Assembly: GCA_039929105.1 (NCBI GenBank)
Contig: JBDSRX010000045.1
Coordinates: 1-8,837, forward strand
Length of the DNA: 8,837 bases
From: JBDSRX01 sp039929105
GTDB lineage: Bacteria > Patescibacteriota > Dojkabacteria > J137
Direction: 5' to 3'
The position numbers and the translations under genes were made by a program. Of the stretch, positions 1 to 6,617 are shown in pieces. Under the pieces are notes generated by a model. The model was not told the DNA's origin. It ran no database searches and was given only the letters and a program-made list of their open reading frames with translations. Within the stretch, counting starts at the first letter, position 1; each line of letters starts with the position of its first letter.

Positions 1-339
1 TGGAGCTTATTAATCCTGAGAGATTTAATAATTTTAAACAAAAGACATTACAAAGACTTCTTAAATTCAAAAGAAAAAATCGCAACAAATATTTTAGCTG
101 ATAGATTAGATAAACTTCTAGAAGCTGATCTTATTATTAAAACTGATGATCCAAAAAATAAAAGTTCTGCAATATATATACCAACAGAAAAGGCACTTGA
201 ACTTCTTCCAACTATCTTCGCTATTATGAATTGGGGATTGAAGCATAACCCCAATACAGACCTTGATATTCCGGTTATGCAAGAACTTCAAAAAAATGAT
301 AATAAACTAAAGAAAAGATTAGTTGCCCAGTTTAAATAA
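1..339 (+). CDS. HxlR-family winged-helix transcriptional regulator, 3' part only
   Basis: The first frame is open from base 1 to a TAA at 337-339, giving the last 112 residues of a protein whose start lies outside the window. It opens with WSLLILRDLI, then has a helix-turn-helix stretch with KEKIATNILADRLDKLLEADLI, a wing segment (IKTDDPKNKSSAIYIPTEKA) and a closing helix around FAIMNWGLKH. This order is typical of HxlR/MarR-like single-domain repressors of about 110-140 residues, so probably only some 15-30 residues are missing. Family members often sense reactive or xenobiotic compounds and control neighbouring oxidoreductase genes. The next gene on the same strand, 76 bases on, is such an enzyme, so it may be the target; this is inference. 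The ligand cannot be read from the sequence, and no HxlR-specific cysteine is visible in the part present. Confidence 0.85.
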   Translation, partial: WSLLILRDLIILNKRHYKDFLNSKEKIATNILADRLDKLLEADLIIKTDDPKNKSSAIYIPTEKALELLPTIFAIMNWGLKHNPNTDLDIPVMQELQKNDNKLKKRLVAQFK

Positions 340-380
340 TTCTTTTTAGATATTTATCATTGTTTCATCTTTTAACCTTC

Positions 381-389
381 TGTTATCAT
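381..389 (+). promoter_or_regulatory. Candidate extended -10 promoter for the RibD-like reductase gene
   Basis: TGTTATCAT fits the extended -10 pattern TGnTATAAT with one mismatch and lies about 27 bases before the ATG at 416. A weak -35-like TTGTTT sits at 360-365. The position suits a short leader, but the match is to a degenerate motif in AT-rich DNA. Confidence 0.35.
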
Positions 390-415
390 TTATTAATACT
401 TATTAAAGTAATGAT

Positions 416-1018
416 ATGAGAAAAATAATAGTATTAGAATTTATGAGCTTAGATGGAGTTATTCAAGGCCCAGGAGGTAGAAAAGAAGATTCTGAAGGAG
501 GGTTTGATTTTTCCGGGTGGACAGCACCATTGGATAGTGATGAAAGTGGAAAACTTATGCTCGAACAAATGAATAAGCCCTTTGATCTTTTGCTAGGGAG
601 AAAGACATTTGATATATGGGTTAATTTCTGGCCTAGCCATGCAGAAATGTGGCCTGGAGTAAACGAAGCACATAAATATGTTGTATCTTCTACTCTAAAA
701 GAATCTACTTGGCAAAATACAGTCTTTATTAATGATAATGTTGTTGAAGAATTAAAAAAATTAAAAAATGAAGTTGGACCGGACATTCAGGTATATGGGA
801 GTGCTAATCTTGTACAAACATTATTTAAAAATGACCTTGTAGATGAACTTTGGTTAAAAACTTATCCACTAACATTAGGTAAAGGTAAAAAACTATTTGC
901 AGAAGGTACACAGCCATTTAATTTTAAATTAGTGAAATCAAATGTAACTCCTACAGGAATTATTTTTGCTAATTATGTAAGAGATGGTGAAGTTAAAACA
1001 GGAGATATAAATGAATAA
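416..1018 (+). CDS. Dihydrofolate reductase-like (RibD C-terminal domain) protein
   Basis: This is a 200-residue protein of the RibD C-terminal/DHFR-like superfamily, the YyaP/YwjB type often annotated 'dihydrofolate reductase family protein'. Family marks are the N-terminal strand MRKIIVLEFMSLDGVI (residues 1-16), the nucleotide-binding LLGRKTFDIW (59-68), VYGSANLVQTL (127-137) and DELWLKTYPLTLGKGKKLF (143-161). Members are predicted cytosolic NADPH-dependent reductases, but most have no proven substrate and they do not replace true folate-cycle DHFR. The length is normal for the group. The ATG at 416 is chosen because the protein then begins at the conserved first strand; no Shine-Dalgarno sequence is seen. 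The gene follows an HxlR-type regulator on the same strand, a common pairing for this family, and ends at a strong bidirectional terminator. The exact reaction is unknown. Confidence 0.87.
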   Translation: MRKIIVLEFMSLDGVIQGPGGRKEDSEGGFDFSGWTAPLDSDESGKLMLEQMNKPFDLLLGRKTFDIWVNFWPSHAEMWPGVNEAHKYVVSSTLKESTWQNTVFINDNVVEELKKLKNEVGPDIQVYGSANLVQTLFKNDLVDELWLKTYPLTLGKGKKLFAEGTQPFNFKLVKSNVTPTGIIFANYVRDGEVKTGDINE

Positions 1019-1035
1019 ATTAGGAATGTTGTATC

Positions 1036-1065
1036 AATAAAAGGAGGAATTCGCCTCCTTTTATT
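1036..1065. terminator. Bidirectional intrinsic terminator between convergent genes
   Basis: A perfect 12-bp stem pairs AATAAAAGGAGG (1036-1047) with CCTCCTTTTATT (1054-1065) around the loop AATTCG. Runs of T follow on both strands. It lies 17 bases after the reductase stop and 5 bases after the MFS stop on the other strand, so it can serve both convergent genes. Confidence 0.92.
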
Positions 1066-1070
1066 TTGTT

Positions 1071-2258
1071 CTAGAAAGCAGTATCTTTCTTAGTTCCAAA
1101 CTTTAATGCTCTAAACGAAATAAAGAAACAAAGAGCAACTAGTATTGCTCCTAATAAAAAATTCCATCTAATAGCAATTGCTGTTGCAACAATTCCTCCA
1201 ACTATTGGTCCACCAATCATACCAATACTTTGGTATGAAGTATTCAAACCCATCATTGTACCTTGAGATTTTTGGTCCACTTCTTCTGAAAGTATTGTAG
1301 GAATAAGAGTTTGGACAAGACTATTAACTAAAGCTAGAAGTATTGCTGCACATACAAAAAATGGTAATGAGTAAGAGAAGAACATTAATAAAAATGCTCC
1401 ACCTGTGAATAGTATTCCATATGTAAATGCTTTTTTATTTCCAAATCTTTTAACAATTCTCTCTACTAAGAAAGTTTGAGAAATTAAACCTACTGCTCCA
1501 AAAAGTGTAAATAACATTGCATTTTGAGATTCAGATATCCCTAACACATTAATTGTAAAAGGTTGGAATCCATAAATGAGTGCACAAGCAAATGCAAAGT
1601 AGAAAATTAATGTAATTATAAATGTTGATCCTAAATTCTTGTCGAATAATGTTTTCCAAAGAAGGTTGAAGTCAAATAGTTTTCCTTCCGTTACTTCTCC
1701 CATATGGACATTCGTTTCGGGTAAGTACTTTGCAGTTATTATTACAGCTATTATAGTAATTCCAGCTGCTATTAGAAATGGAACTTCTTGACCAATACCA
1801 ATTGTGATAGCAGAAATAGCTGGACCAAATACAAATCCAAAATTAAACGCTGCAGTAATTAATCCAAATGCCTTTGCTCTATCCTGAGGTTTTGTAGAAT
1901 CGGAAATAACTGCAAACGCAACAGGAATATTACCAGCTGTTAAACCGTCTAGTGCTCTAGCTATAAATAAGAATATTGCACTTGGTGCAAACGCCATAAT
2001 TACAAATGATATTGCGGTTCCTATTATAGAAATTAATAAAAGTGGTCTTCTTCCATATTTATCGGATAAACGTCCAATTATAGGAGTAGAAATAAATGCG
2101 CAAATAGAGAAAAGAGAAAATAGTAGTCCATTTTCAAAATCTGAAAGTCCAAATTTTTTAGAATAAGAATATAGAATAGGAATAATAATTCCATATCCAA
2201 GCATGTTCACTAAAGCAATCAATGCGATTATCCATGTAGTCCTATTGTTTTTTAGCAT
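1071..2258 (-). CDS. MFS drug/proton antiporter, TetA/DHA1-like, 12 membrane helices
   Basis: This 395-residue polytopic membrane protein belongs to the major facilitator superfamily. The loop between helices 2 and 3 carries motif A, GRLSDKYGRRPL (62-73). The helix 4 region has ARALDGLTAGN with Arg101 and Asp104. A motif C-like GFVFGPAIS (141-149) in helix 5 is typical of drug/proton antiporters. A decayed motif A copy, ERIVKRFGNKKAF (about 266-278), marks the second half. Length and layout fit 12 helices with a central loop around 180-205. The likely role is proton-driven export of a small molecule, as in TetA or Bmr-like pumps; the substrate is not predictable. The gene is convergent with the reductase gene and separated from the SWIB gene by a terminator, so it is probably transcribed alone. 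The ATG at 2258 leads straight into a typical short cytosolic N terminus. Confidence 0.9.
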   Translation of the reverse strand: MLKNNRTTWIIALIALVNMLGYGIIIPILYSYSKKFGLSDFENGLLFSLFSICAFISTPIIGRLSDKYGRRPLLLISIIGTAISFVIMAFAPSAIFLFIARALDGLTAGNIPVAFAVISDSTKPQDRAKAFGLITAAFNFGFVFGPAISAITIGIGQEVPFLIAAGITIIAVIITAKYLPETNVHMGEVTEGKLFDFNLLWKTLFDKNLGSTFIITLIFYFAFACALIYGFQPFTINVLGISESQNAMLFTLFGAVGLISQTFLVERIVKRFGNKKAFTYGILFTGGAFLLMFFSYSLPFFVCAAILLALVNSLVQTLIPTILSEEVDQKSQGTMMGLNTSYQSIGMIGGPIVGGIVATAIAIRWNFLLGAILVALCFFISFRALKFGTKKDTAF

Positions 2259-2304
2259 AATATTATCTTAAAAAGTGATCTAGTATTTTAAAGTCGCAGT
2301 TACA

Positions 2305-2310
2305 ATTATA
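2305..2310 (-). promoter_or_regulatory. Candidate -10 box for the MFS gene
   Basis: The minus strand reads TATAAT here, a perfect -10 hexamer, about 46 bases before the MFS start at 2258. No convincing -35 box is visible 16-18 bases upstream, where the sequence is T-rich. Chance matches are easy in such AT-rich DNA. Confidence 0.35.
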
Positions 2311-2373
2311 ATATAGGATATGCTAAAAAAGAAAGTGGAATCTAAGAAACGAGATTAAAATATAAAAAAATTC

Positions 2374-2408
2374 AAACAAAACGGAGGCTTCTAGCCTCCT
2401 TTTTGTTT
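2374..2408. terminator. Intrinsic terminator after the SWIB gene
   Basis: A hairpin pairs 2374-2388 (AAACAAAACGGAGGC) with 2394-2408 (GCCTCCTTTTTGTTT), with one C/T mismatch. On the minus strand it is followed by a T-rich run and starts 13 bases after the SWIB stop. The plus strand also has T runs, so it may act both ways. Its GGAGG/CCTCC core resembles that of the terminator at 1036-1065. Confidence 0.87.
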
Positions 2409-2421
2409 TCTTTATCTTAGA

Positions 2422-2700
2422 TTAAGATAAATGTTGAGATACAACTTTTGTCATTGCAAACATGTTGATTGGATTGTTTCCTAATACCTTACCTAATTTT
2501 GCGTCAGGCATAATTTCTCTTTTGTTTTCTGGATTTTGTAAATTATTAGCCTTAATATAAACCCAAAGTTTTTTTGTAACTTCTGTTCTTGGCATTGGTC
2601 CTGCTCCTACAATTTCTTGTAGTTCTGCGGATAAGTTCATTGGTTTTGCTAAACCACCTGCTGCTTTTTTAGCTGGAGCTGCTGTTTTATTTTCGTCCAT
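2422..2700 (-). CDS. Stand-alone SWIB/MDM2-domain protein
   Basis: This is a 92-residue protein made almost entirely of one SWIB domain. Residues 1-20 form a Lys/Ala-rich, likely flexible basic tail. The domain runs from about 21 to 92 and includes MNLSAELQEIVG, GPMPRTEVTKKLWVYIKANN, NKREIMPDAKLGKVLG and NPINMFAMTKVVSQHL. These match the canonical SWIB pattern (MPRTE, then W.YIK..NLQ, then I.PD..L). SWIB is best known from eukaryotic SWI/SNF complexes. In bacteria it occurs in Chlamydiae, alone or fused to topoisomerase I, and in scattered other phyla. Its bacterial function is not established; a DNA- or chromatin-like packaging role is a guess supported only by the domain and the basic tail. 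The gene is monocistronic, with its own terminator and a candidate promoter. The ATG at 2700 gives a normal length; no Shine-Dalgarno sequence is visible. Confidence 0.9.
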   Translation of the reverse strand: MDENKTAAPAKKAAGGLAKPMNLSAELQEIVGAGPMPRTEVTKKLWVYIKANNLQNPENKREIMPDAKLGKVLGNNPINMFAMTKVVSQHLS

Positions 2701-2731
2701 AAATTTTCTTATAAAAAAATAATATTAAGTT

Positions 2732-2740
2732 ATCATACCA
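2732..2740 (-). promoter_or_regulatory. Candidate extended -10 promoter for the SWIB gene
   Basis: The minus strand reads TGGTATGAT, an extended -10 (TGn plus a 5/6 TATAAT match), 32 bases before the SWIB start. No good -35 box is seen, which is acceptable for an extended -10 promoter. Confidence 0.42.
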
Positions 2741-2746
2741 CGGTTA

Positions 2747-2773
2747 GCGAGTAATTTGTTCCTAGGGGCGAGT
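2747..2773. repeat. GCGAGT direct repeat upstream of the SWIB promoter
   Basis: GCGAGT occurs at 2747-2752 and again at 2768-2773, exactly 21 bp apart, about two helical turns. The copies flank the -35 position of the candidate SWIB promoter. The motif is GC-richer than its surroundings. It could be a regulator site, but six bases twice is weak evidence. Confidence 0.25.
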
Positions 2774-2799
2774 TCTTAAAAATAGTGATTAAGTTAATT

Positions 2800-3822
2800 T
2801 TATATATTAAAAATTGGACTTATTAGACCTACTGCTGTCAATGCACCTAGAAAATTGAAAATTGCAAAGAAGATAATAATAAATCCAGCCACTTTAAAAA
2901 ACAACTCAGATTGCAGTCCTTTAGAAAGTTTAGTAGATGCAAAGCTGATTAATGCAAGAACTGGAAACGTTCCTAAAGCAAATACTAGCATTGTGATTGC
3001 TCCCGTTAAAAAACTACCAGTAGTTAAAGAGTAGAGCTGCATTGATTGGGTGAACCCACATGGTAAAAAGAAGGTTGCTGCTCCTAGTAATATTGGTGTC
3101 AAATTATTATTACTTTCACCAACATTTAAGGCTCTTCTACCTATAAATTTAGGCATTTTTAATTGAAGTTTTCTAACAAAAGGAAATATATCTAATAGGT
3201 TAATTGCCATTATTAACATAACAAAAAACAGAGCAAGATTTAAAATGAAAGACATTATTGGAGTCAGAATAAAAGCAGATCCAATTAATCCAATGACCCC
3301 ACCAAGTATAAAAAATCCTATAATCCTGGAAGCATGAAATAAAATCATTGGTTTAGCTTGATGCTCCTTAGCATAGTTAGACGATAAAGAAAGCACCAAA
3401 CCACCCACAACAGCCATACATGTTGATAATGAGGCAATAATTCCCACTAGAAATACAAAGGGTAATGTAACTTGACCATTTCCAGAAGCCAAATCTATTA
3501 TCCCTAGCTTCTGTAATAAAAGAAATAAGCTAAAGAATACAAGAGCAACAAAAAATGCTTTTATTAAATTAGTTTTGTTTTTTATTTTTTTATGTTTTTT
3601 ATCCAAAATTCTATAACCATCTTTTTCTACCAATTTACTTAATTCTGTAGCAGTTAAACCTCTGACAGATTCTATATAAACCTTTCCTTCATTTAATTTT
3701 GCATTAACATTCTTTACACCATTCACTTTTGAGATTCTTTTTTCAATTAACAACTCACATGCAGCACAATGCATCCCATCTACATAAAATTCTTTTTTTT
3801 GATTGGTTAATATTTTATTCAT
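2800..3822 (-). CDS. HMA metal-binding domain fused to a UreH/DsbD-like (TauE/SafE-annotated) membrane domain
   Basis: This 340-residue two-part protein starts with a cytosolic heavy-metal-associated domain (about 10-75) with the Cu(I)-binding loop GMHCAAC (16-22; Cys19, Cys22). A basic linker (75-84) leads to about seven membrane helices (near 87-104, 118-144, 160-183, 188-212, 242-265, 270-296, 308-334). The membrane part resembles the UreH_2/DsbD-like fold often annotated 'sulfite exporter TauE/SafE'. Two paired intramembrane motifs each hold a Cys: STCMAVVGG (Cys135) and FFLPCGFTQS (Cys255), at places comparable to the CcdA/DsbD active cysteines. LFHASRIIG (161-169) matches the family's H.(G/S)R motif. 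It is the last gene of the copper operon, 18 bases after the small membrane protein. Copper transfer across or within the membrane, or thiol-redox service to copper proteins, are both possible. Sulfite export is unlikely given the context. Confidence 0.83.
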   Translation of the reverse strand: MNKILTNQKKEFYVDGMHCAACELLIEKRISKVNGVKNVNAKLNEGKVYIESVRGLTATELSKLVEKDGYRILDKKHKKIKNKTNLIKAFFVALVFFSLFLLLQKLGIIDLASGNGQVTLPFVFLVGIIASLSTCMAVVGGLVLSLSSNYAKEHQAKPMILFHASRIIGFFILGGVIGLIGSAFILTPIMSFILNLALFFVMLIMAINLLDIFPFVRKLQLKMPKFIGRRALNVGESNNNLTPILLGAATFFLPCGFTQSMQLYSLTTGSFLTGAITMLVFALGTFPVLALISFASTKLSKGLQSELFFKVAGFIIIFFAIFNFLGALTAVGLISPIFNI

Positions 3823-3840
3823 ATTTTAAACAATAGAAAT

Positions 3841-4023
3841 TTACTTATTAATATTCTTATTTTTTTTCAAAATAATAAAAATAATTAATGCAATATTTAG
3901 TACGGTACTACATACTAACAGAATAAAGAGGATTAATAATATCCATTGATTAGTTGGATTAGTCGTTAGATTGTTAAAGCCATTCATCATGTTATTAAAT
4001 GGATAATAAAACTGATTCATCAT
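3841..4023 (-). CDS. Small Met/Asn-rich single-helix membrane protein in the copper operon
   Basis: This is a 60-residue protein of unknown family. The N-terminal 26 residues are rich in Met, Asn and aromatic residues (MMNQFYYPFNNMMNGFNN), with two Met-Met pairs at 1-2 and 12-13. One strong membrane helix follows (about 27-52, with Cys38), then a short basic tail, KKNKNINK. By the positive-inside rule the Met-rich end should face outside. Paired Met residues can bind Cu(I), and similar tiny Met/aromatic-rich membrane proteins sit in other bacterial copper clusters, so a copper role is plausible but inferred. The frame extends upstream to a TTG at 4047, one base after the copA stop, which would add eight residues. 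The ATG at 4023 (or the next one at 4020) is preferred because TTG starts are otherwise unneeded here. It sits between copA and the HMA-membrane fusion gene, with short gaps on both sides. Confidence 0.68.
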   Translation of the reverse strand: MMNQFYYPFNNMMNGFNNLTTNPTNQWILLILFILLVCSTVLNIALIIFIILKKNKNINK

Positions 4024-4048
4024 AAGAAAAATGTAAAAAGTAGACAAT

Positions 4049-6373
4049 TTATAGTCTCTTGAGTCTCAATCTTAAAGAATTTGAAATTACCGAAACGCTA
4101 CTTAGTGCCATTGCTAGCCCAGCAAAAGCAGGGTTTAACAATATACCAAAAATAGGGAAAAGTAATCCTGATGCCAAAGGAATACCAATAATATTATATG
4201 CAAACGCCCAGAAAAGATTTTGTCTAATAGCACTCATTGTAAAGCGGGACAACTTAATTGCTTGCGTAACTTTTGAAAAATCTCCTTTCAAAAGTGTTAT
4301 TTGCGCTGACTCAATCGCTACATCAGTTCCCGTTCCCATTGCTATTCCAATATCTGCTTGAGCTAATGCTGGAGCATCATTAACGCCATCTCCTACCATT
4401 GCCACAATACCTCCCTGCTCTTGTAGCTCTTTAATCTTTTTAGCTTTATCTTGAGGTAAAACTTCGGCAATAACCTCATCAATACCTGCAAGCTTCGCAA
4501 TGTAGTTTGCTGTTCGCTCATTATCTCCAGTTAACATGACAACTTTAATCCCCAAATTATGAAGTTCTGATATTGTATCTTTTGCATTCTCTTTCAAACT
4601 GTCAGCAATTCCAATTAAAGATAAGACTTTTCCCGTAGTCATTAATATCACTGGTGTTTCTCCTTTTCCAGTCATTTCGTCCAGTTGTGATTTATCTAAC
4701 TCAAGATTAAGTTCAGCCAATAACTTAGTATTTCCAGCAAAGTACTCTTTTTCATCAATTTTTCCTTTCAATCCTTTCCCTTCGATTATTTCAAAGTCTT
4801 GAACTTTTAACAGCTCAATATTTTTCTCTTTTGCTTTATTTACAATTGCTTCTGCTAAAGGATGTTCAGAATTTTTTTCTAGAGAAGCGATTAATTTTAG
4901 AACGTCATCTTCAGTCAATTCTGATGTTAAATGGATCTCTACCACTTCTGGCTTCCCTTTAGTTATTGTTCCGGTCTTATCTGTAACGATAGTAGTGACT
5001 TTATGAAATTTTTCTAGACTTTCTGCATCTTTAATAAGAATTCCATTTTTTGCTCCAATCCCCGTACCAACAATTATTGCCGTTGGAGTTGCAAGGCCTA
5101 AAGCACAAGGGCAGGCTATTACTAAAACTCCTACAAAACAAGTGATTGCAATGGATAGGGCTTGTGGGAAAGGCATAAATTGAGAACCAATTATTATCCA
5201 ACTAAGAAGAGTTATTACCGAGATTATTAAAACTAATGGTACAAAAACTCCCGAAATTTGATCAGCCAGCTTTTGAATTGGTGCACGACTTCCCTGTGCC
5301 TCATCAACCATTTTTATTATGTGAGCAAGCAAAGTTTCTGAACCAACTTTAGTTGCTTTAAACTTAAAAGCACCCTGTTTATTTATTGTTCCTCCTATCA
5401 CATTATCATTAATACTTTTATCCACGGGTAATGATTCTCCCGTGATCATAGATTCATCAATTGAAGAACTTCCCTCAAATATAATTCCATCGACTGGTAT
5501 TTTTCCACCAGGTTTTACAATAACAATATCTCCTACAAGAACTGCTGCAACTTGTATTTCAATTTCTTTCCCATCTCTTTCTACAATTGCTGTTTTTGCT
5601 TGCAAGTTTAAGAGCTTTTCAATAGCTTCTCCAGTTTGTAATTTAGACCTTGTTTCTAAATATTTACCTAAATACACGAATCCAATAACCACAATGGTAA
5701 CATCAAAATAAGTATGCATTGGTAGATTTAAACTTTCTATCAGCTTAGGAAATAGAACTACAATCGAACTATAAATGTAAGCTGTTAATGTCCCTATTCC
5801 CACCAGTGTATACATTGTTGAAACTCTATACTTTATAAATGTAACTACTTCTTTCAAAAATGATTTTCCAATCCAAAACAATGCAATTGTTGCAAAAACA
5901 AGCAGAATGGGATTATACAATTCATCCGATAGAAAAAACTTTGGAAATGAAGGTAGTGCTTGATTAATAATTTGCCAAATCATAAAAATAAAAACTATTA
6001 CTGTAATTGGCATAATAAACATAACCTTTGTTTTCTGATTTGCAAGTTCTACTAACTTATCTTCCCTAGATTGGTTTAAACCTAAATGTTCAGAATGATC
6101 CATGCCCTTCATCCCAGGCATATCCTCCATTTTCATTTCACTACCGTCGGGCATTTTATGAGTGGAATTAACTAATGAGTAGCCGAAAGGCTCTATTTTT
6201 TTACTTAAATCTTTAATATTTGTTTTTTTAGGATCAAATTCTATCTTTGCTTTTTCATTCCCGTAATTGACTTCACAAGATTCAACACCATCTACTTTCT
6301 TTAAAGTTTTTTCAATTGTTTGTGAGCAACTTGCACAATGCATTCCTTTAACTGGGAGAGTTATTTTTTCCAT
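4049..6373 (-). CDS. copA: Cu(+)-exporting P1B-type ATPase CopA
   Basis: This 774-residue copper pump couples ATP hydrolysis to export of Cu(I) from the cytosol. In order it has one N-terminal HMA domain with GMHCASC (10-16), a Met/His/Asp-rich linker (about 74-96, seven Met and three His), eight predicted membrane helices, the actuator loop TGES (311-314), the metal-site CPC (421-423), the phosphorylation motif DKTGT (Asp465), the nucleotide-domain HP (504-505) and GDGVNDAPA (661-669). Helix 7 has Tyr726-Asn727 and helix 8 has MALSS (755-759). CPC with YN and MxxSS is the Cu(I)-specific P1B-1 signature, so Zn/Cd and Ag-only pumps are less likely. The ATG at 6373 lies two bases after the stop of the CopZ-like gene, suggesting translational coupling. 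Expression should follow CsoR. The Met-rich linker may be an extra copper-loading segment. Confidence 0.97.
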   Translation of the reverse strand: MEKITLPVKGMHCASCSQTIEKTLKKVDGVESCEVNYGNEKAKIEFDPKKTNIKDLSKKIEPFGYSLVNSTHKMPDGSEMKMEDMPGMKGMDHSEHLGLNQSREDKLVELANQKTKVMFIMPITVIVFIFMIWQIINQALPSFPKFFLSDELYNPILLVFATIALFWIGKSFLKEVVTFIKYRVSTMYTLVGIGTLTAYIYSSIVVLFPKLIESLNLPMHTYFDVTIVVIGFVYLGKYLETRSKLQTGEAIEKLLNLQAKTAIVERDGKEIEIQVAAVLVGDIVIVKPGGKIPVDGIIFEGSSSIDESMITGESLPVDKSINDNVIGGTINKQGAFKFKATKVGSETLLAHIIKMVDEAQGSRAPIQKLADQISGVFVPLVLIISVITLLSWIIIGSQFMPFPQALSIAITCFVGVLVIACPCALGLATPTAIIVGTGIGAKNGILIKDAESLEKFHKVTTIVTDKTGTITKGKPEVVEIHLTSELTEDDVLKLIASLEKNSEHPLAEAIVNKAKEKNIELLKVQDFEIIEGKGLKGKIDEKEYFAGNTKLLAELNLELDKSQLDEMTGKGETPVILMTTGKVLSLIGIADSLKENAKDTISELHNLGIKVVMLTGDNERTANYIAKLAGIDEVIAEVLPQDKAKKIKELQEQGGIVAMVGDGVNDAPALAQADIGIAMGTGTDVAIESAQITLLKGDFSKVTQAIKLSRFTMSAIRQNLFWAFAYNIIGIPLASGLLFPIFGILLNPAFAGLAMALSSVSVISNSLRLRLKRL

Positions 6374-6375
6374 AT

Positions 6376-6606
6376 CTATATTTGAGTTAAATTGAAGTAT
6401 TTATATTCAACGAGATCTTTTTTAAATATGGTATTAAGTTCCTTAGTTACATCTTCAACCTTATCTTGAGTTTTAAATGTGGCTTGATTTCTTTCTGAAT
6501 CTACTACCACTTCAGTAAAAGATAAGTCATCTTCAAAAATCAACTTTATTAAGTTAATACAACCAGTGCAATGTATACCTTTTATATCTATTGAGTATTT
6601 CTGCAT
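6376..6606 (-). CDS. CopZ-like HMA copper chaperone
   Basis: This 76-residue protein is made of a single heavy-metal-associated domain. The metal loop is GIHCTGC (10-16; Cys13, Cys16), with Ile in place of the usual Met. A beta-alpha-beta-beta-alpha-beta pattern runs through LIKLIF, TEVVVDSERNQATFK and VEDVTKELNTIF. Such proteins are small cytosolic Cu(I) carriers that dock on the HMA domain of CopA. It lacks a signal peptide, consistent with the cytosol. It begins 11 bases after the cupredoxin gene and ends two bases before copA. Sequence past the metal loop is less like typical CopZ (an acidic FEDDLSF and an Asn/Tyr-rich C terminus), so the symbol copZ is not asserted, but the role is well supported by the CxxC and the location. 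Confidence 0.85.
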   Translation of the reverse strand: MQKYSIDIKGIHCTGCINLIKLIFEDDLSFTEVVVDSERNQATFKTQDKVEDVTKELNTIFKKDLVEYKYFNLTQI

Positions 6607-6617
6607 TTAAAAAATTG

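Noticed and set aside
463..786. Open minus-strand frame inside the RibD-like gene
   Set aside because: It is the complement of a well-supported gene, with low-complexity Ser/Phe-rich sequence and no domain; the same holds for 48-254 over the HxlR gene.
4024..4047. TTG start at 4047 for the small membrane protein
   Set aside because: Possible, as it lies one base after the copA stop, but two in-frame ATGs follow at 4023 and 4020 and no other gene here needs TTG.
4059..4361. Open plus-strand frame inside copA
   Set aside because: It is antisense to the conserved P-type ATPase C terminus and its translation shows no family motifs; the same holds for plus-strand frames at 5442-5711, 6634-7014 and 8198-8395.
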